From NCBI GenBank assembly GCA_002724825.1, contig PBPU01000114.1:1-21860 (forward strand): a DNA stretch of 21,860 bases, written 5' to 3'. Numbering within the stretch: the first letter of the stretch is position 1; each line of letters starts with the position of its first letter. Below the pieces are notes generated by a model, which had not been told where the DNA came from, searched no databases, and saw nothing but the letters and a program-made list of their open reading frames with translations. A program made the position numbers and the translations under genes. Source of the stretch: Acidimicrobiaceae bacterium (GTDB lineage Bacteria > Actinomycetota > Acidimicrobiia > Acidimicrobiales > UBA8592). Shown here piece after piece: positions 5,409 through 13,900 of this stretch.

Positions 5409-5942
5409 ATTAAAGAAACCAAGAACGCTCTCCAGTATGCGAAAGCCGCACACGGCTCGCAACTCCGAGCGGTAGGCCCAGACACAGGTCTGCCTTACTT
5501 CGACACCCATGTCGTCCGCGTTACCAACGCAGTGATCGACTGGGCCAAGCCAGCAGCCGCGTTGCATGACGTGATCGAGGACACCCACAAGAGCATGAGT
5601 GACCTCATCTGCACAGAGTTCTTTACGCCGGAGACCCTCGTGGCAGTTGACCTGCTCACACAGCGTGACGTAGAACCCTACAGCGACTACATATTCCGCC
5701 TTGTCGAAGGGCACAGGGATTACATCGACGAGTACATCCACCATTACGCTATTCAGAGGGCGCAAGGGAAGAGGTGGGCAGGAGATCCAGAATGGAGCAC
5801 CACTGTCAGCAATGGCCGCAAGATCGCACGACGTGTGAAGATCGCGGACATCATGGACAACTTTAACACTCTACCTGATGGACCGCTTAGGCGGAAATAT
5901 CTTGGGGGACTCCATGTCCTCACTGCAAAGTACAAACCCTAA
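5406..5942 (+). CDS. HD-domain protein, MESH1/SpoT-like (p)ppGpp hydrolase
   Basis: This 178-residue protein carries the metal-binding set of the RelA/SpoT hydrolase family. H35 lies in PYFDTHVVRV, H54-D55 in AALHDVIEDT with E58-D59 next to it, and D148 in VKIADIMDN. The length matches stand-alone small alarmone hydrolases. Such enzymes remove the 3'-pyrophosphate from (p)ppGpp, or in MESH1 relatives from NADPH, in the cytoplasm with Mn2+. In a phage this could lower the host stringent alarmone during infection, which is inference. An insert (about residues 100-130) rich in Asp, His and Tyr separates the HD motif from the last ligand. The start is set by the divergent leader. It heads a run of seven further closely packed small genes, beginning 11 bases after its stop. 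Confidence 0.8.
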   Translation: MIKETKNALQYAKAAHGSQLRAVGPDTGLPYFDTHVVRVTNAVIDWAKPAAALHDVIEDTHKSMSDLICTEFFTPETLVAVDLLTQRDVEPYSDYIFRLVEGHRDYIDEYIHHYAIQRAQGKRWAGDPEWSTTVSNGRKIARRVKIADIMDNFNTLPDGPLRRKYLGGLHVLTAKYKP

Positions 5943-5953
5943 TAAAAACGATA

Positions 5954-6211
5954 ATGAAAACTGAAGACAACAAACCAAAGCGGGGGAGACCCCGCATCTA
6001 TTCTGACGCAGAGAGGAGTGCGCGAGCGAAGGAAGCCGTGAAAAGAACAAAAAAGAAACACAACCACACCACCATCGCCATCCGTGGCGAAGACCTCGAC
6101 AAGTTCAAAGAACTCAGAGAGGCTGAAAGTGAGAAGCTGGGTTTCTCTATTAACAACCAACAATTCTTCAAGCTCCTCTTCAGGAACTGGGAGGAGAACA
6201 ACAAAGGATAA
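5954..6211 (+). CDS. Small basic DNA-binding protein, putative ribbon-helix-helix regulator
   Basis: The 85-residue product starts with a very basic arm containing KRGRPRIY (residues 9-16), an AT-hook-like core, and RTKKKH (31-36). A short strand-like segment TTIAIRG (39-45) is followed by two helix-like segments (46-61 and about 66-80), the order of a ribbon-helix-helix fold. Such proteins bind DNA as dimers and often regulate transcription, so it may control nearby promoters, which is inference. It begins 11 bases after the HD gene and ends 4 bases before the next gene. There is no Shine-Dalgarno; the start is chosen because the basic N-terminus fits and the spacing is tight. Confidence 0.7.
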   Translation: MKTEDNKPKRGRPRIYSDAERSARAKEAVKRTKKKHNHTTIAIRGEDLDKFKELREAESEKLGFSINNQQFFKLLFRNWEENNKG

Positions 6212-6215
6212 CGAT

Positions 6216-6530
6216 ATGAAGATATACGAAGTAAACAACACGGTAGGCCGAACCTACTACGCAAGTAAGGCTGCTGCAAAGCAGCACCAACTCATCGGAG
6301 AATTAGAATATGGTGAGGGTGTCACTACAACTGAGATTGAGTTTAACCTCACGAAGAAAGGTGTCGTCAGCATGCTGAACAGTTTATCCTACGTCCCGCC
6401 GCAACCTGAAACCCGCACCGTGATCCGTAAGACGGCGAGCAAGCCACCGGAGCCTATGTCTCAGGAGGACATCGACAAGTTGGAGAAGTGGGACCGTGCC
6501 CACGACGAGTATGCGATACGCGAGGACTAA
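6216..6530 (+). CDS. Hypothetical protein, 104 residues
   Basis: Not recognised. The N-terminal half (about residues 1-60) alternates short hydrophobic and polar stretches, and a Pro-rich linker (about 62-81) leads to an acidic helical tail. The reading frame is open back to 6084, but that extension overlaps the upstream gene. The ATG at 6216 lies 4 bases after its stop and has AAAGGA about 8 bases upstream, a good Shine-Dalgarno, so 6216 is chosen. A YYASKAAAKQH stretch (14-24) near the N-terminus recalls short phage proteins of unknown role. Confidence 0.7.
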   Translation: MKIYEVNNTVGRTYYASKAAAKQHQLIGELEYGEGVTTTEIEFNLTKKGVVSMLNSLSYVPPQPETRTVIRKTASKPPEPMSQEDIDKLEKWDRAHDEYAIRED

Positions 6531-6534
6531 ACCC

Positions 6535-6630
6535 ATGAACCCAATAATAGCTTTAACCCTAGCTGCCGCTGTTGTGTGCCTGATCCTTCGGAGACGTAGA
6601 GTGCCTGATGAGCAAACCGATAGACGTTAG
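6535..6630 (+). CDS. 31-residue single-pass membrane peptide with basic tail
   Basis: An ATG 4 bases after the preceding stop opens 31 codons. Residues 2-18 are hydrophobic (Ile, Ala, Leu, Val), then four consecutive Arg (19-22) and an acidic/basic tail follow, which predicts a short N-out, C-in membrane helix by the positive-inside rule. A GAGG word lies about 10 bases upstream. The end overlaps the next gene by 23 bases. The packing and membrane-protein composition argue for a real gene. Its function is unknown. Confidence 0.5.
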   Translation: MNPIIALTLAAAVVCLILRRRRVPDEQTDRR

Positions 6631-6883
6631 GAAGTGGTGGCCGCAGATTCAGCGCAGGGCTTGTGAGGTTGTATCCCAGCAAGCCCTGCGTGAGCGATCA
6701 GCAACCGAAGAGTTGCTCAAGGAACTGGAAGACATCCAGACAAGCCTCACGGTGCATGGCGCAGCCAACACAAACGAGTGGATTCTGGACATCTCCTACA
6801 GATTGTATGACGCAATCGAGGAGCACAAAGAAAAGCTAAACTTAAAAACCAATAATGAAGACAGTAACCGAAGTAAAAATTGA
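6608..6883 (+). CDS. Hypothetical helical protein, 91 residues
   Basis: Not recognised. The protein starts with a Trp-containing stretch (RKWWPQIQRR, residues 8-17), followed by charged helical sequence and a Lys/Asn-rich tail. Its start overlaps the membrane-peptide gene by 23 bases, and its end overlaps the next gene by 29 bases. Such overlaps are common in packed phage early regions. Confidence 0.6.
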   Translation: MSKPIDVRKWWPQIQRRACEVVSQQALRERSATEELLKELEDIQTSLTVHGAANTNEWILDISYRLYDAIEEHKEKLNLKTNNEDSNRSKN

Positions 6884-7124
6884 TAAGACTCTTGTTGAGA
6901 TCAAGAGCAAGAGAGATAAGGACGCACCCTCTGGGTGGTCAATCATAGCCTTTACCCCTTCCTGTTCGATCAGGTGCACCCGTGCCCATGACGATGTATG
7001 GTTCTCTAATTTTGCATGTGCTATCATAGCCGCCGCAGGAGTTGAGGGCATCGAAGACGACGAGATGGGAGATTGTTATGACGATGTGTGCGAAGCAATT
7101 AAGTCCATCATCGACATCACATGA
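6855..7124 (+). CDS. Hypothetical acidic protein, 89 residues
   Basis: Not recognised. Four Cys are spread along the chain: two in PSCSIRC (residues 35-41), one in NFACA and one near EMGDCYDDVCE together with a fifth. The C-terminal third is acidic. The start lies inside the end of the preceding gene. The stop overlaps the following start as ATGA (7121-7124), which suggests coupled translation. No Shine-Dalgarno is obvious. Confidence 0.6.
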   Translation: MKTVTEVKIDKTLVEIKSKRDKDAPSGWSIIAFTPSCSIRCTRAHDDVWFSNFACAIIAAAGVEGIEDDEMGDCYDDVCEAIKSIIDIT

Positions 7125-7363
7125 GCGATTACCCAAAGACACATGTCGTAGAAGTCCACCACCCGAAGGGCATGCCCATGCAAATCAAGGGCTTGTTCTA
7201 CAAAGGAACTCTTAAGTGGATGTCTCTAAATGTACTTAGCTCTGATGGCGAAGAGTCTGTTTGCGAAGTGCCTGAAGACGAAGACGAAGTCTTCGATAAG
7301 ATGAGAGAACTTCTCCACCGTGTGTTTATCACAAGTGAGAAGATGGGGCGGAAAAGTCGTTGA
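7121..7363 (+). CDS. Hypothetical protein, 80 residues
   Basis: Not recognised. A short His/Lys-containing N-terminus leads into strand-like segments (about residues 20-50), then an acidic stretch PEDEDEVFDKM (about 51-61) and a basic C-terminus. It is the last gene of the + strand run and is translationally coupled to the one before by ATGA. A hairpin (7373-7392) starts 9 bases after its stop. Confidence 0.6.
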   Translation: MSDYPKTHVVEVHHPKGMPMQIKGLFYKGTLKWMSLNVLSSDGEESVCEVPEDEDEVFDKMRELLHRVFITSEKMGRKSR

Positions 7364-7497
7364 GGAAAATAGTTGACGGTAATAACCGTTGATGTAACCT
7401 AGCCATACTTTCTACTTAGCGTAGTGTGTTAGGCAGGAAAGCTCCCCGCCTGTGTGATAAAAGGGGGAGCACCTTTCAACTGTGAAAACGCTCCTGC
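7364..7497 (+). other. Non-coding convergence segment with two small hairpins, 3' UTR or small RNA
   Basis: No credible gene is seen. TTGACGGT (7373-7380) can pair with ACCGTTGA (7385-7392) with two wobbles. GCTCCCC (7441-7447) pairs with GGGGAGC (7464-7470) and is followed by ACCTTT, the same ending as the large stem at 868-1026. TTGACG (7373) with TAACCT (7395-7400) could be a weak promoter, in which case a small RNA of about 120-130 bases would end at the terminator 7498-7532. The simpler reading is a structured 3' UTR. Confidence 0.4.
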
Positions 7498-7532
7498 TGG
7501 TCGTGGCATCTTTTGCCGCGACCATTTTTTTT
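7498..7532 (+). terminator. Rho-independent terminator for the + strand genes
   Basis: TGGTCGTGGCA (7498-7508) pairs with TGCCGCGACCA (7514-7524) over 11 bp with one wobble, around a five-base loop. A run of eight T follows (7525-7532). Stem strength and T tract make this a textbook intrinsic terminator reading rightward. Confidence 0.85.
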
Positions 7533-7572
7533 GTACGCGCATGCGAGTGCATAGCCGCGTACCTGCTCAAAT

Positions 7573-7608
7573 AAAAACCCCCGCGCTGGAAACAGGCGGG
7601 GGTTTTTT
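7573..7608. terminator. Bidirectional intrinsic terminator
   Basis: CCCCCGC (7578-7584) and GCGGGGG (7596-7602) form a GC-rich 7-bp stem, extended by A5 (7573-7577) and T6 (7603-7608). T runs are therefore present for both directions. On the minus strand it starts 6 bases after the stop of the 17-residue Lys-Pro peptide and would end the giant-gene transcript. On the + strand it backs up the terminator at 7498. Confidence 0.85.
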
Positions 7609-7614
7609 CGTTTC

Positions 7615-7668
7615 CTACTTTCGCGGTTTAGGCGGTTTCGGTTTTGGTTTTGGTTTTCCGTAGGCCAT
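7615..7668 (-). CDS. 17-residue Lys-Pro repeat peptide
   Basis: ATG at 7668 lies 3 bases after the lipoprotein stop, and GAGG/AAGG inside the end of that gene is placed as a Shine-Dalgarno. The peptide MAYGKPKPKPKPPKPRK is almost only Lys and Pro, like the rigid periplasm-spanning arms of TonB. The stop is 6 bases before the bidirectional terminator, so the gene fits the end of the operon well. Very small size keeps confidence low, and a chance ORF remains possible. Confidence 0.4.
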   Translation of the reverse strand: MAYGKPKPKPKPPKPRK

Positions 7669-7671
7669 AAA

Positions 7672-7869
7672 CTATTTGCCTTCCTCAGTCGGGACGAGGT
7701 CAAGGCCAATACAGAACTTAGGGGGCATAGGCCGAAGCTCAAGATCCAGCTTTGCGCTGGTCGATGGCTCAGTAAACGGAAGCGGGACAGAGCCGCCCAA
7801 GTCTGCGGTGGAGCAGGAGACGCCCAACAGGGCGAAAGCTGCAAGCATTGGATACAGGGTCCATTTCAT
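7672..7869 (-). CDS. Small putative lipoprotein, spanin-like size
   Basis: The 65-residue protein begins with MKW, a hydrophobic stretch (residues 4-17) and GVSC with Cys19, followed by Ser-Thr. This is a signal-peptide-plus-lipobox plan, although Gly stands at the -3 position where Leu is usual. The mature part (about 46 residues) is rich in Pro, Leu and Ser. The frame is open to 7896, but ATG at 7869 is preceded by AAGGA at good spacing, so that start is chosen. Outer-membrane spanins (Rz1-type) are similarly small and Pro-rich. That role is a guess supported only by size, lipobox and phage context, and it would imply a Gram-negative host. It lies 26 bases after the 28-residue membrane peptide. 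Confidence 0.65.
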   Translation of the reverse strand: MKWTLYPMLAAFALLGVSCSTADLGGSVPLPFTEPSTSAKLDLELRPMPPKFCIGLDLVPTEEGK

Positions 7870-7895
7870 AAGAGTTCCTTTATAGGAAGTGCCCA

Positions 7896-7982
7896 CTAGA
7901 TGTCCAGAAGTTTTAAGGCAATAGCCAGTAAAGCAACAGAGATCAGCAGCATCACCACCGTTACAGCGGGATCATCTATCAT
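7896..7982 (-). CDS. 28-residue single-pass membrane peptide
   Basis: ATG at 7982 is 14 bases after the stop of the giant gene. The peptide has an acidic N-terminus (Asp3, Asp4), a helix of about 18 hydrophobic residues (Val, Met, Leu, Ile, Ala), one Lys near the end and a C-terminal Asp. It would insert as a single transmembrane helix. The upstream Shine-Dalgarno is weak. Position between giant gene and lipoprotein suggests a lysis or membrane role, unproven. Confidence 0.5.
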   Translation of the reverse strand: MIDDPAVTVVMLLISVALLAIALKLLDI

Positions 7983-7996
7983 ATGTGTAGGGGGTT

Positions 7997-10900
7997 TTAT
8001 TCAGGAACTTCGATAGGTAGATAACGATTGTATTCGTTCATCTGATCCATCAAAGGCTGGAGCCTGTGTTGCAGGTTCCTTTCGTAGAGACCTTCTGCGA
8101 ATTTCTTGTTGATCGCTGGGCGATCCATAGCCCCGTAAAAGAGAAGCTGGGCTTTGTTTTTACCAAGGCCACCATCTCGCATCATCTCATATTGCGATTG
8201 AGGAGACAGACCCAAACCTTCAAAGCCTCGTGCTACCCTGAGCAACTCCGCATTTAGAGCACGTCTGCCTTCGTATTCTTCGTTATAGATGTCTTTGACC
8301 TCCGCATCTCCGATAGGCTTTTTGCTGTATAGTTTATACTTCTTATCGGTGACCAACTTCATTCGTTTTGAATGGTCGTGCAGGAATCTTCGATACTGTT
8401 GTTCAAGGTCAATCGGGTGGACCTTGATGGGATAAGCCCCATCCAGAAGCTCGCCCAACGGGGAATCACTGAACTCGCTGTAATCCCCACCTATGGAGTT
8501 CCGCGCAGATATAGCGTCTTCTAAGACACGGGGTTGGTATGCTTCCTTGAAGATATACCCCAGCGATTTAAGCATGGCAGATCCAGCACCATCGACTTCA
8601 GGAACCCATATCTCCCTGTCAGTAGTAGAGTTCTTGTTCTGTAAGACATCCGCCACAGAACCCGCCAGAATCTGGTCGTCGAGATAGGTATCGAAGATCA
8701 ACCCAGATGCAAACGCAGACCCAGCTTTTCCAAACTCTCCCCTCCGTATGTTTTCTATAGACCTCATAACAGGGTCTGCAAGAAGGGAAAACGGATTAAG
8801 ATAGGTCAGATCTGCGGATTTCAAATTGCCATCCTCATCACGGATTATCCAGAAGGTATGCCCCCGAAGGTATGAAGGCATTGATTTACGGAGGGCTTCG
8901 TCTTCGTCTTCCCCGATACCTGACAGAGCTGCCGCCGCAGCAGGAGCAGCCGCAGAAACAACACCTGTCATAAGTGACATGCTCGTTATCCTAACCAGCC
9001 CGCGCCTCTTGATTAGGGGGTTGTCGCTCCGCATCTCTTCAAAGCCCAACTTGTATGTATTTATAACAATACGGGGGACTTCTGCTTTGAACCGAAGGAA
9101 GGGGGCAAACAAAATACCAAACTGAGACCGAGACATTTCGGTCACTAAGGGCGGGGCTTGGCTCAATGACTGAGCCGTCATCTTAACTTTTCTGGCAGCT
9201 TCTCGCTTAAGGAGATACTCCCCATTCGGCTTTTGCAGCATCTTGCCAATTTTACTATTGGGGTGCTTTTTAGCAGCCCGCAGCAAATAGCGGTATTCGT
9301 GGTCGAAGTAAGCCATCTTAAACGCCCCATCGACGCTGGCAGATAGATCAATAGCTTTCTTCTCAAGCCATTCCATAGCTTTCTTACCTTGGCTTACTGC
9401 GACCATGTCATCAGTAAGTTCATCCAACTTTGCCAGAACTGTCTCAGGGGCAGCTTTGCCTTGCAGAAGCTCGCGCATAATCCCTGCGCGGACTTCATCC
9501 CCGATCACACCAAGACCAACTAATTCTGTAAGTTCAGCATCCAGTTTATCTGGATCTTTCATTCGTTGGATTGTGTGCTTGAGAGTCGTGGAGATCATCT
9601 TATCCAGCCTGCCGTACCCTTGTGCAGGGCCGAAGAAGATCACGTTGCCCAGCATGTTACGGAGATAGAAGCCGACAGACCCTAACGTCTTAGCGACCAT
9701 CGCTTTTCCGGTAAGCTTCTGAGCGACATTAGCCATAACCCCAACCGCTTCTTGTGCAGTCGTGTTGGCTTTGCTCAGATATGAACCACCCAGAACCAGC
9801 TCTAACGAATCCACCAATTCCTTGGGGGCATACATGAACTTTAACGGGTCGTTGGCTGAAGGCGTTCCCTTGCGGATAGGGACATAGTCAGGGAATTTAT
9901 CAGGGTCCGCAGCATAATCAGCCGCAGTAACCATCCACCCATTCTTGGTTCCTAAGTCAGCCATGTTCTTAAGGAACGATTGCTGTGCGGTTATAGTTGA
10001 AACAGTTGCTGCCGTGCGGACAATCAGATCTGTGCCGACTTCAGGCCCAAGCTCACCGAGCAGGTCTCTGAATTCGCGGGGGAGATCCTTTCTTTGTTTA
10101 AGGTTATTCTCGATAACCTTGAACCCAGCAGCAGAAGTTGCGTCTGTAGGTCGGGTTCCATCGTAGTTATCCAGAACATGCATAACCATCTGGTCCCCGT
10201 ATGTAGTGGATACTCCAGATGATAGGGCACTCTTATTGGCTTTATCGAGTTCTGCCTTTGCTATCTTGCGAGCTTCTGTGTCCGACTTGCCGCTATCTTT
10301 AGCAGCATTAAGGTGGTGGAAGAAAAATTGTTTTTCAAACAACCGTGCCGCCGCGTCTCTTACGTGCTTGTAAGCGGGGTCGTTCCTTACGCGGCTCGCA
10401 TACGTCGGGTCAGTAAACATGGCGTAAGCCCGTGTGAGGTAGAACCCGCCTGTGTTGTCTATCTTAGCCATCAATGGGTCACTGATGCCTGAGTTCTTTA
10501 GCTTGTCCTGCAACGGGATAATCAACTGTTCCCGTATGTCGATAAGGTGTGCGGCGAGTTGAGGAGACTTAGCTCCTATCCTCCTCAACGCACTCTGCTG
10601 ATCGGCTAAGACTTTCTGCTTTGCAGCCTGTTCCAGACTCTCAATAGCGTTGTCTCGTCTTTGGAGGCTGGCCTTAATCTGAGCTTCCCTCTGAGCAGGA
10701 GTCAGAGCTGTGTTCTGATTGATGGCCCTGCGACGGTCGTTGTGCTCCTTATCGAGTTTCTTCAGAGCAGCATCGTTTACAAGATTGCCGTCAACAAATA
10801 CGTCAGGATCAGGGTATCCCTGTGCCATAGCGATGTCTTTCATCACATCAGGGCTGGGGTTTTTTCCGAAAGCGGCAAGGAGCAGGCCATCAAACTTCTT

Positions 10901-13900
10901 CTTGAATTTAGACAGCAGGTCGTCAGAGGCTCGACCAAATTCGTTGCGTTGTTCTGCAAGTCTCTTGATAGGGTCTCCAAGGTCTCCCCTAAACAACCTG
11001 TTGAAAAATCCTTTAGGCTGCTTGTAGGCCCCACTTTCAAACTCAGGAGCTTCTAGCAACTGTACTATATTCCCAAAATTGTGGCCCGTTTTAGATGTTC
11101 CAGCTCCAGAGCTGGCAAATAGTTTAAAGTCGTACTTTACCTGATTCCCTACAACATTGCCTTGGGGGTCTCTGATCTCAGCGGCCCCTAGAGTCTGGAA
11201 CTCTGCATTATATCTATTGCGGAGTTCTTGGAACTGTTTCGGGAAATTAGGATTATTATCTAGGCTTCCAGCTTTTAGTTTTGAAGCTTCAGCGCGGAAC
11301 CTACCAATAAGTTTGCGTACTCTTGGGTCGCGTAAAACTTGTGTCTGCAAAACAGTCTTGCCGTAGGCTCGTGAACTATTACTTCCTTCGCGGAAATCAA
11401 ATACCACGTCTAAGCCAGTCCCATACTTGCGCCACAACTTCTTTACAGTTCTTTTGCGCTCTGCTGCCTCTTTGATAGTCTCGCCCTCGATGTCGCCATG
11501 CATAGCTTCGTTTAGGTCGCCAGCATCTAAATCAGCATTGGGGTCTTTCCGTAAGGCGGCTTCGTTTAAAAGGGTGGCTAATTGATTAACTTCTTCAAGC
11601 ATACGGGCGCGGGCTTCTTGAACAGCGGGTATCCATACCACTGCATGGCCGTGGTCAGGCCACTCATTTAGCCCAGCCGTTATAGAAGCGTCTGAGATTA
11701 CACTTTGTACATAGTTGTTTGATTTCCCCAAACGGGGAGACTCATACCCACCTACCAATAGTTCGTCTCCTTTGTCATTCAGGGTTCTTTCCTTACCTGC
11801 TTTAACAAAGCTCTTTATCTCCGAACTATATTTATGTTCAAAACCTATCGATACCCAAGTCACGTAGCCAGTCATGTCGGGGGCTTGGTCACCATAAAGA
11901 CCAAGACGTATAGCTTTGTTGAACCTTTCTACTATTCCAGCGACTTCTTGGGGGTCGTCTGTTTCTTTTTGTGCAGCCGCAGTAACAAGATCTGACAAAT
12001 TAGCGATAACTGCGCTGGCCAGTATCTGGTCAACGTGCGCCTGCCCTTCTCCTCCCGCAAGAGTAGTAACTTCTGTCGCCCCTATCTTATCGTTGTTTTC
12101 ATACAGGACGTTAAAAAGATCATTGGCGACAGACGTGCCTGCCATTCCTTTCGTAGGAAGCTTTTTCCGCTGCTTTCCCGAGCCTATGTACTTCTCCGGG
12201 AACAGATTGCCCCAATGTACTTTAGTGCCGTCCCAATCAAGGTCGCCCTTGAAACCACCCATAACTTTTAAAGTACGGGGTGCGCTCTCAGGGTCTCGCT
12301 CTTTAATAATAATCCGCCGCTTTAACTGTAAAGCAGGAGACATAATGTTCTCCCCTTCTACAGCAGTAGACACACCAAGATCTTCAAGCATCCCCTCCAA
12401 AACAGAAATTCTGATATCAGGATCAGGGAACCTTTTATCTATTTCTTCTTGGGTTATTTTGGCCCCATCAGACTCGTAGCTGAAAATTTTAAATCTAATC
12501 TCGTTTGCGTCTTTCTTCGGGTCAACGAGTACCTCATTACCATCGTCGTCTGTCTGGAAATAAAGCCCGTCTATTTCAACAAACCTGTTTTCATTGTTCA
12601 GTGACAACAAGGCAGGAACAAAGTTTTCTCTTGAAGGCGTTATTCTAGTTTTAGGGTTATCTTTAGAGCCTCCTCCAAATTCAGATAGGTCTCTTTCTTC
12701 AGAAGTCCTTACTGTTATCTCAGGTTCTTCTGAACGAATGCCATCTAAATCAGGTTCTGAAGCGAGCCTGTTAAGCGTTATACTGTCATCTTGAAAAGCT
12801 AACATATAGTCAGCTTCTATGTCGGGGTCTACCTGTTGGTTGATATACCCATTAGGTGGACCTATCCTTACTGGGACATTAGCAGAACTGTCTAACCCAG
12901 CAGCTTTAGTAAGGTAATGGTATATCGTAGCTGCTTGCTGTAGTGATGATTGCAAAGAGTCGGCTACGTCCCATTCCATAGCATTAGATTCTTGCCTTAA
13001 ATCATACGTGTTAAGAACACTGAAAGGGTAAACGAAGCGTCCGTCGGGACTTAGCTGGAAGAAGGTTTCTTCTGAGGATTCAGATAAATGGACGGGAAGG
13101 GGTATTGCGGGGATAGGTACCCCATCTTCAAGATCGGATAAAAGATCTATATCAATGTCCTCTGAAGGCACTGCCCTATTCCCATTTTCATCTAGAGGTA
13201 TCCTGAGCAAAGCCCCTACATCTTCCATAGTAAGGGAACGAATAGTGTTCGTGTTGGCATCAATGGGTGTAGTAGATGCGCGGGATTCCCACGTAACCGA
13301 ATCTTTTTGCCCCCTTAAAGGTTGTACTTGAGGAGCTAGAGAAGGGTCTAGTGGTTCGCTTTTTACACGGCCAAACTTATCGGCATCACGCGCCCTCAAC
13401 TGGTCATGCCGCATAATTCTATTCACAGTTCCAGTAGAAGCTTGGGAAGCCAATGAAAACGCGACTTCTTTTTCTTCTGCATCTACCATCGCTTCGTCCA
13501 GATCATCGTGAACTTTTCGGTAGTTCGTGTTTATCCTTTCGTGGAGTTTAGGACGTGGTTCTGTTAATTCATTTTTGAATATCCGGTTAAACCATCCTTG
13601 AGGTGCCTTAAACGCACCACTCTCAACCATAGGGATTTCCAACCTACGCGGAGCGTTTTCAAAGTTGTGGCCTGTAAGAGGAGAGTCCCCAGCTTGTGCG
13701 CTTGAGAACACGTTATATTCGTATCCTTTTTCGTGCAGTTGGCTGTTATACTTGTCTGCTATGCGTTGGCGTTCTTCTGCAAAAGCAGGAGTGTCTGCTC
13801 CCAGTTCTTTCTTAGCCCTGCGGACTTCAGCGTCATATCCTTCGCTAACGGGCACCATCGGACCTTCCCCTCCAGAACCTTCGGCAGCGGTAAGAATAAG

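Noticed and set aside
7364..7497. A tRNA gene in the convergence zone
   Set aside because: Short pairings are present but no acceptor stem, T-arm GTTCRA box or cloverleaf could be built.
7482..7574. A GTG-started 30-codon ORF with a hydrophobic N-terminus and GGGGGAG upstream, resembling a small membrane protein
   Set aside because: The frame runs straight through the 11-bp stem and T8 tract of the intrinsic terminator at 7498-7532, whose structure fully explains the sequence; the FF residues come from the T tract.
7454..7663. 69-codon + strand ORF with a Gly/Phe-rich end
   Set aside because: It crosses both terminators, and its Gly/Phe tail is the antisense of the Lys-Pro peptide codons.
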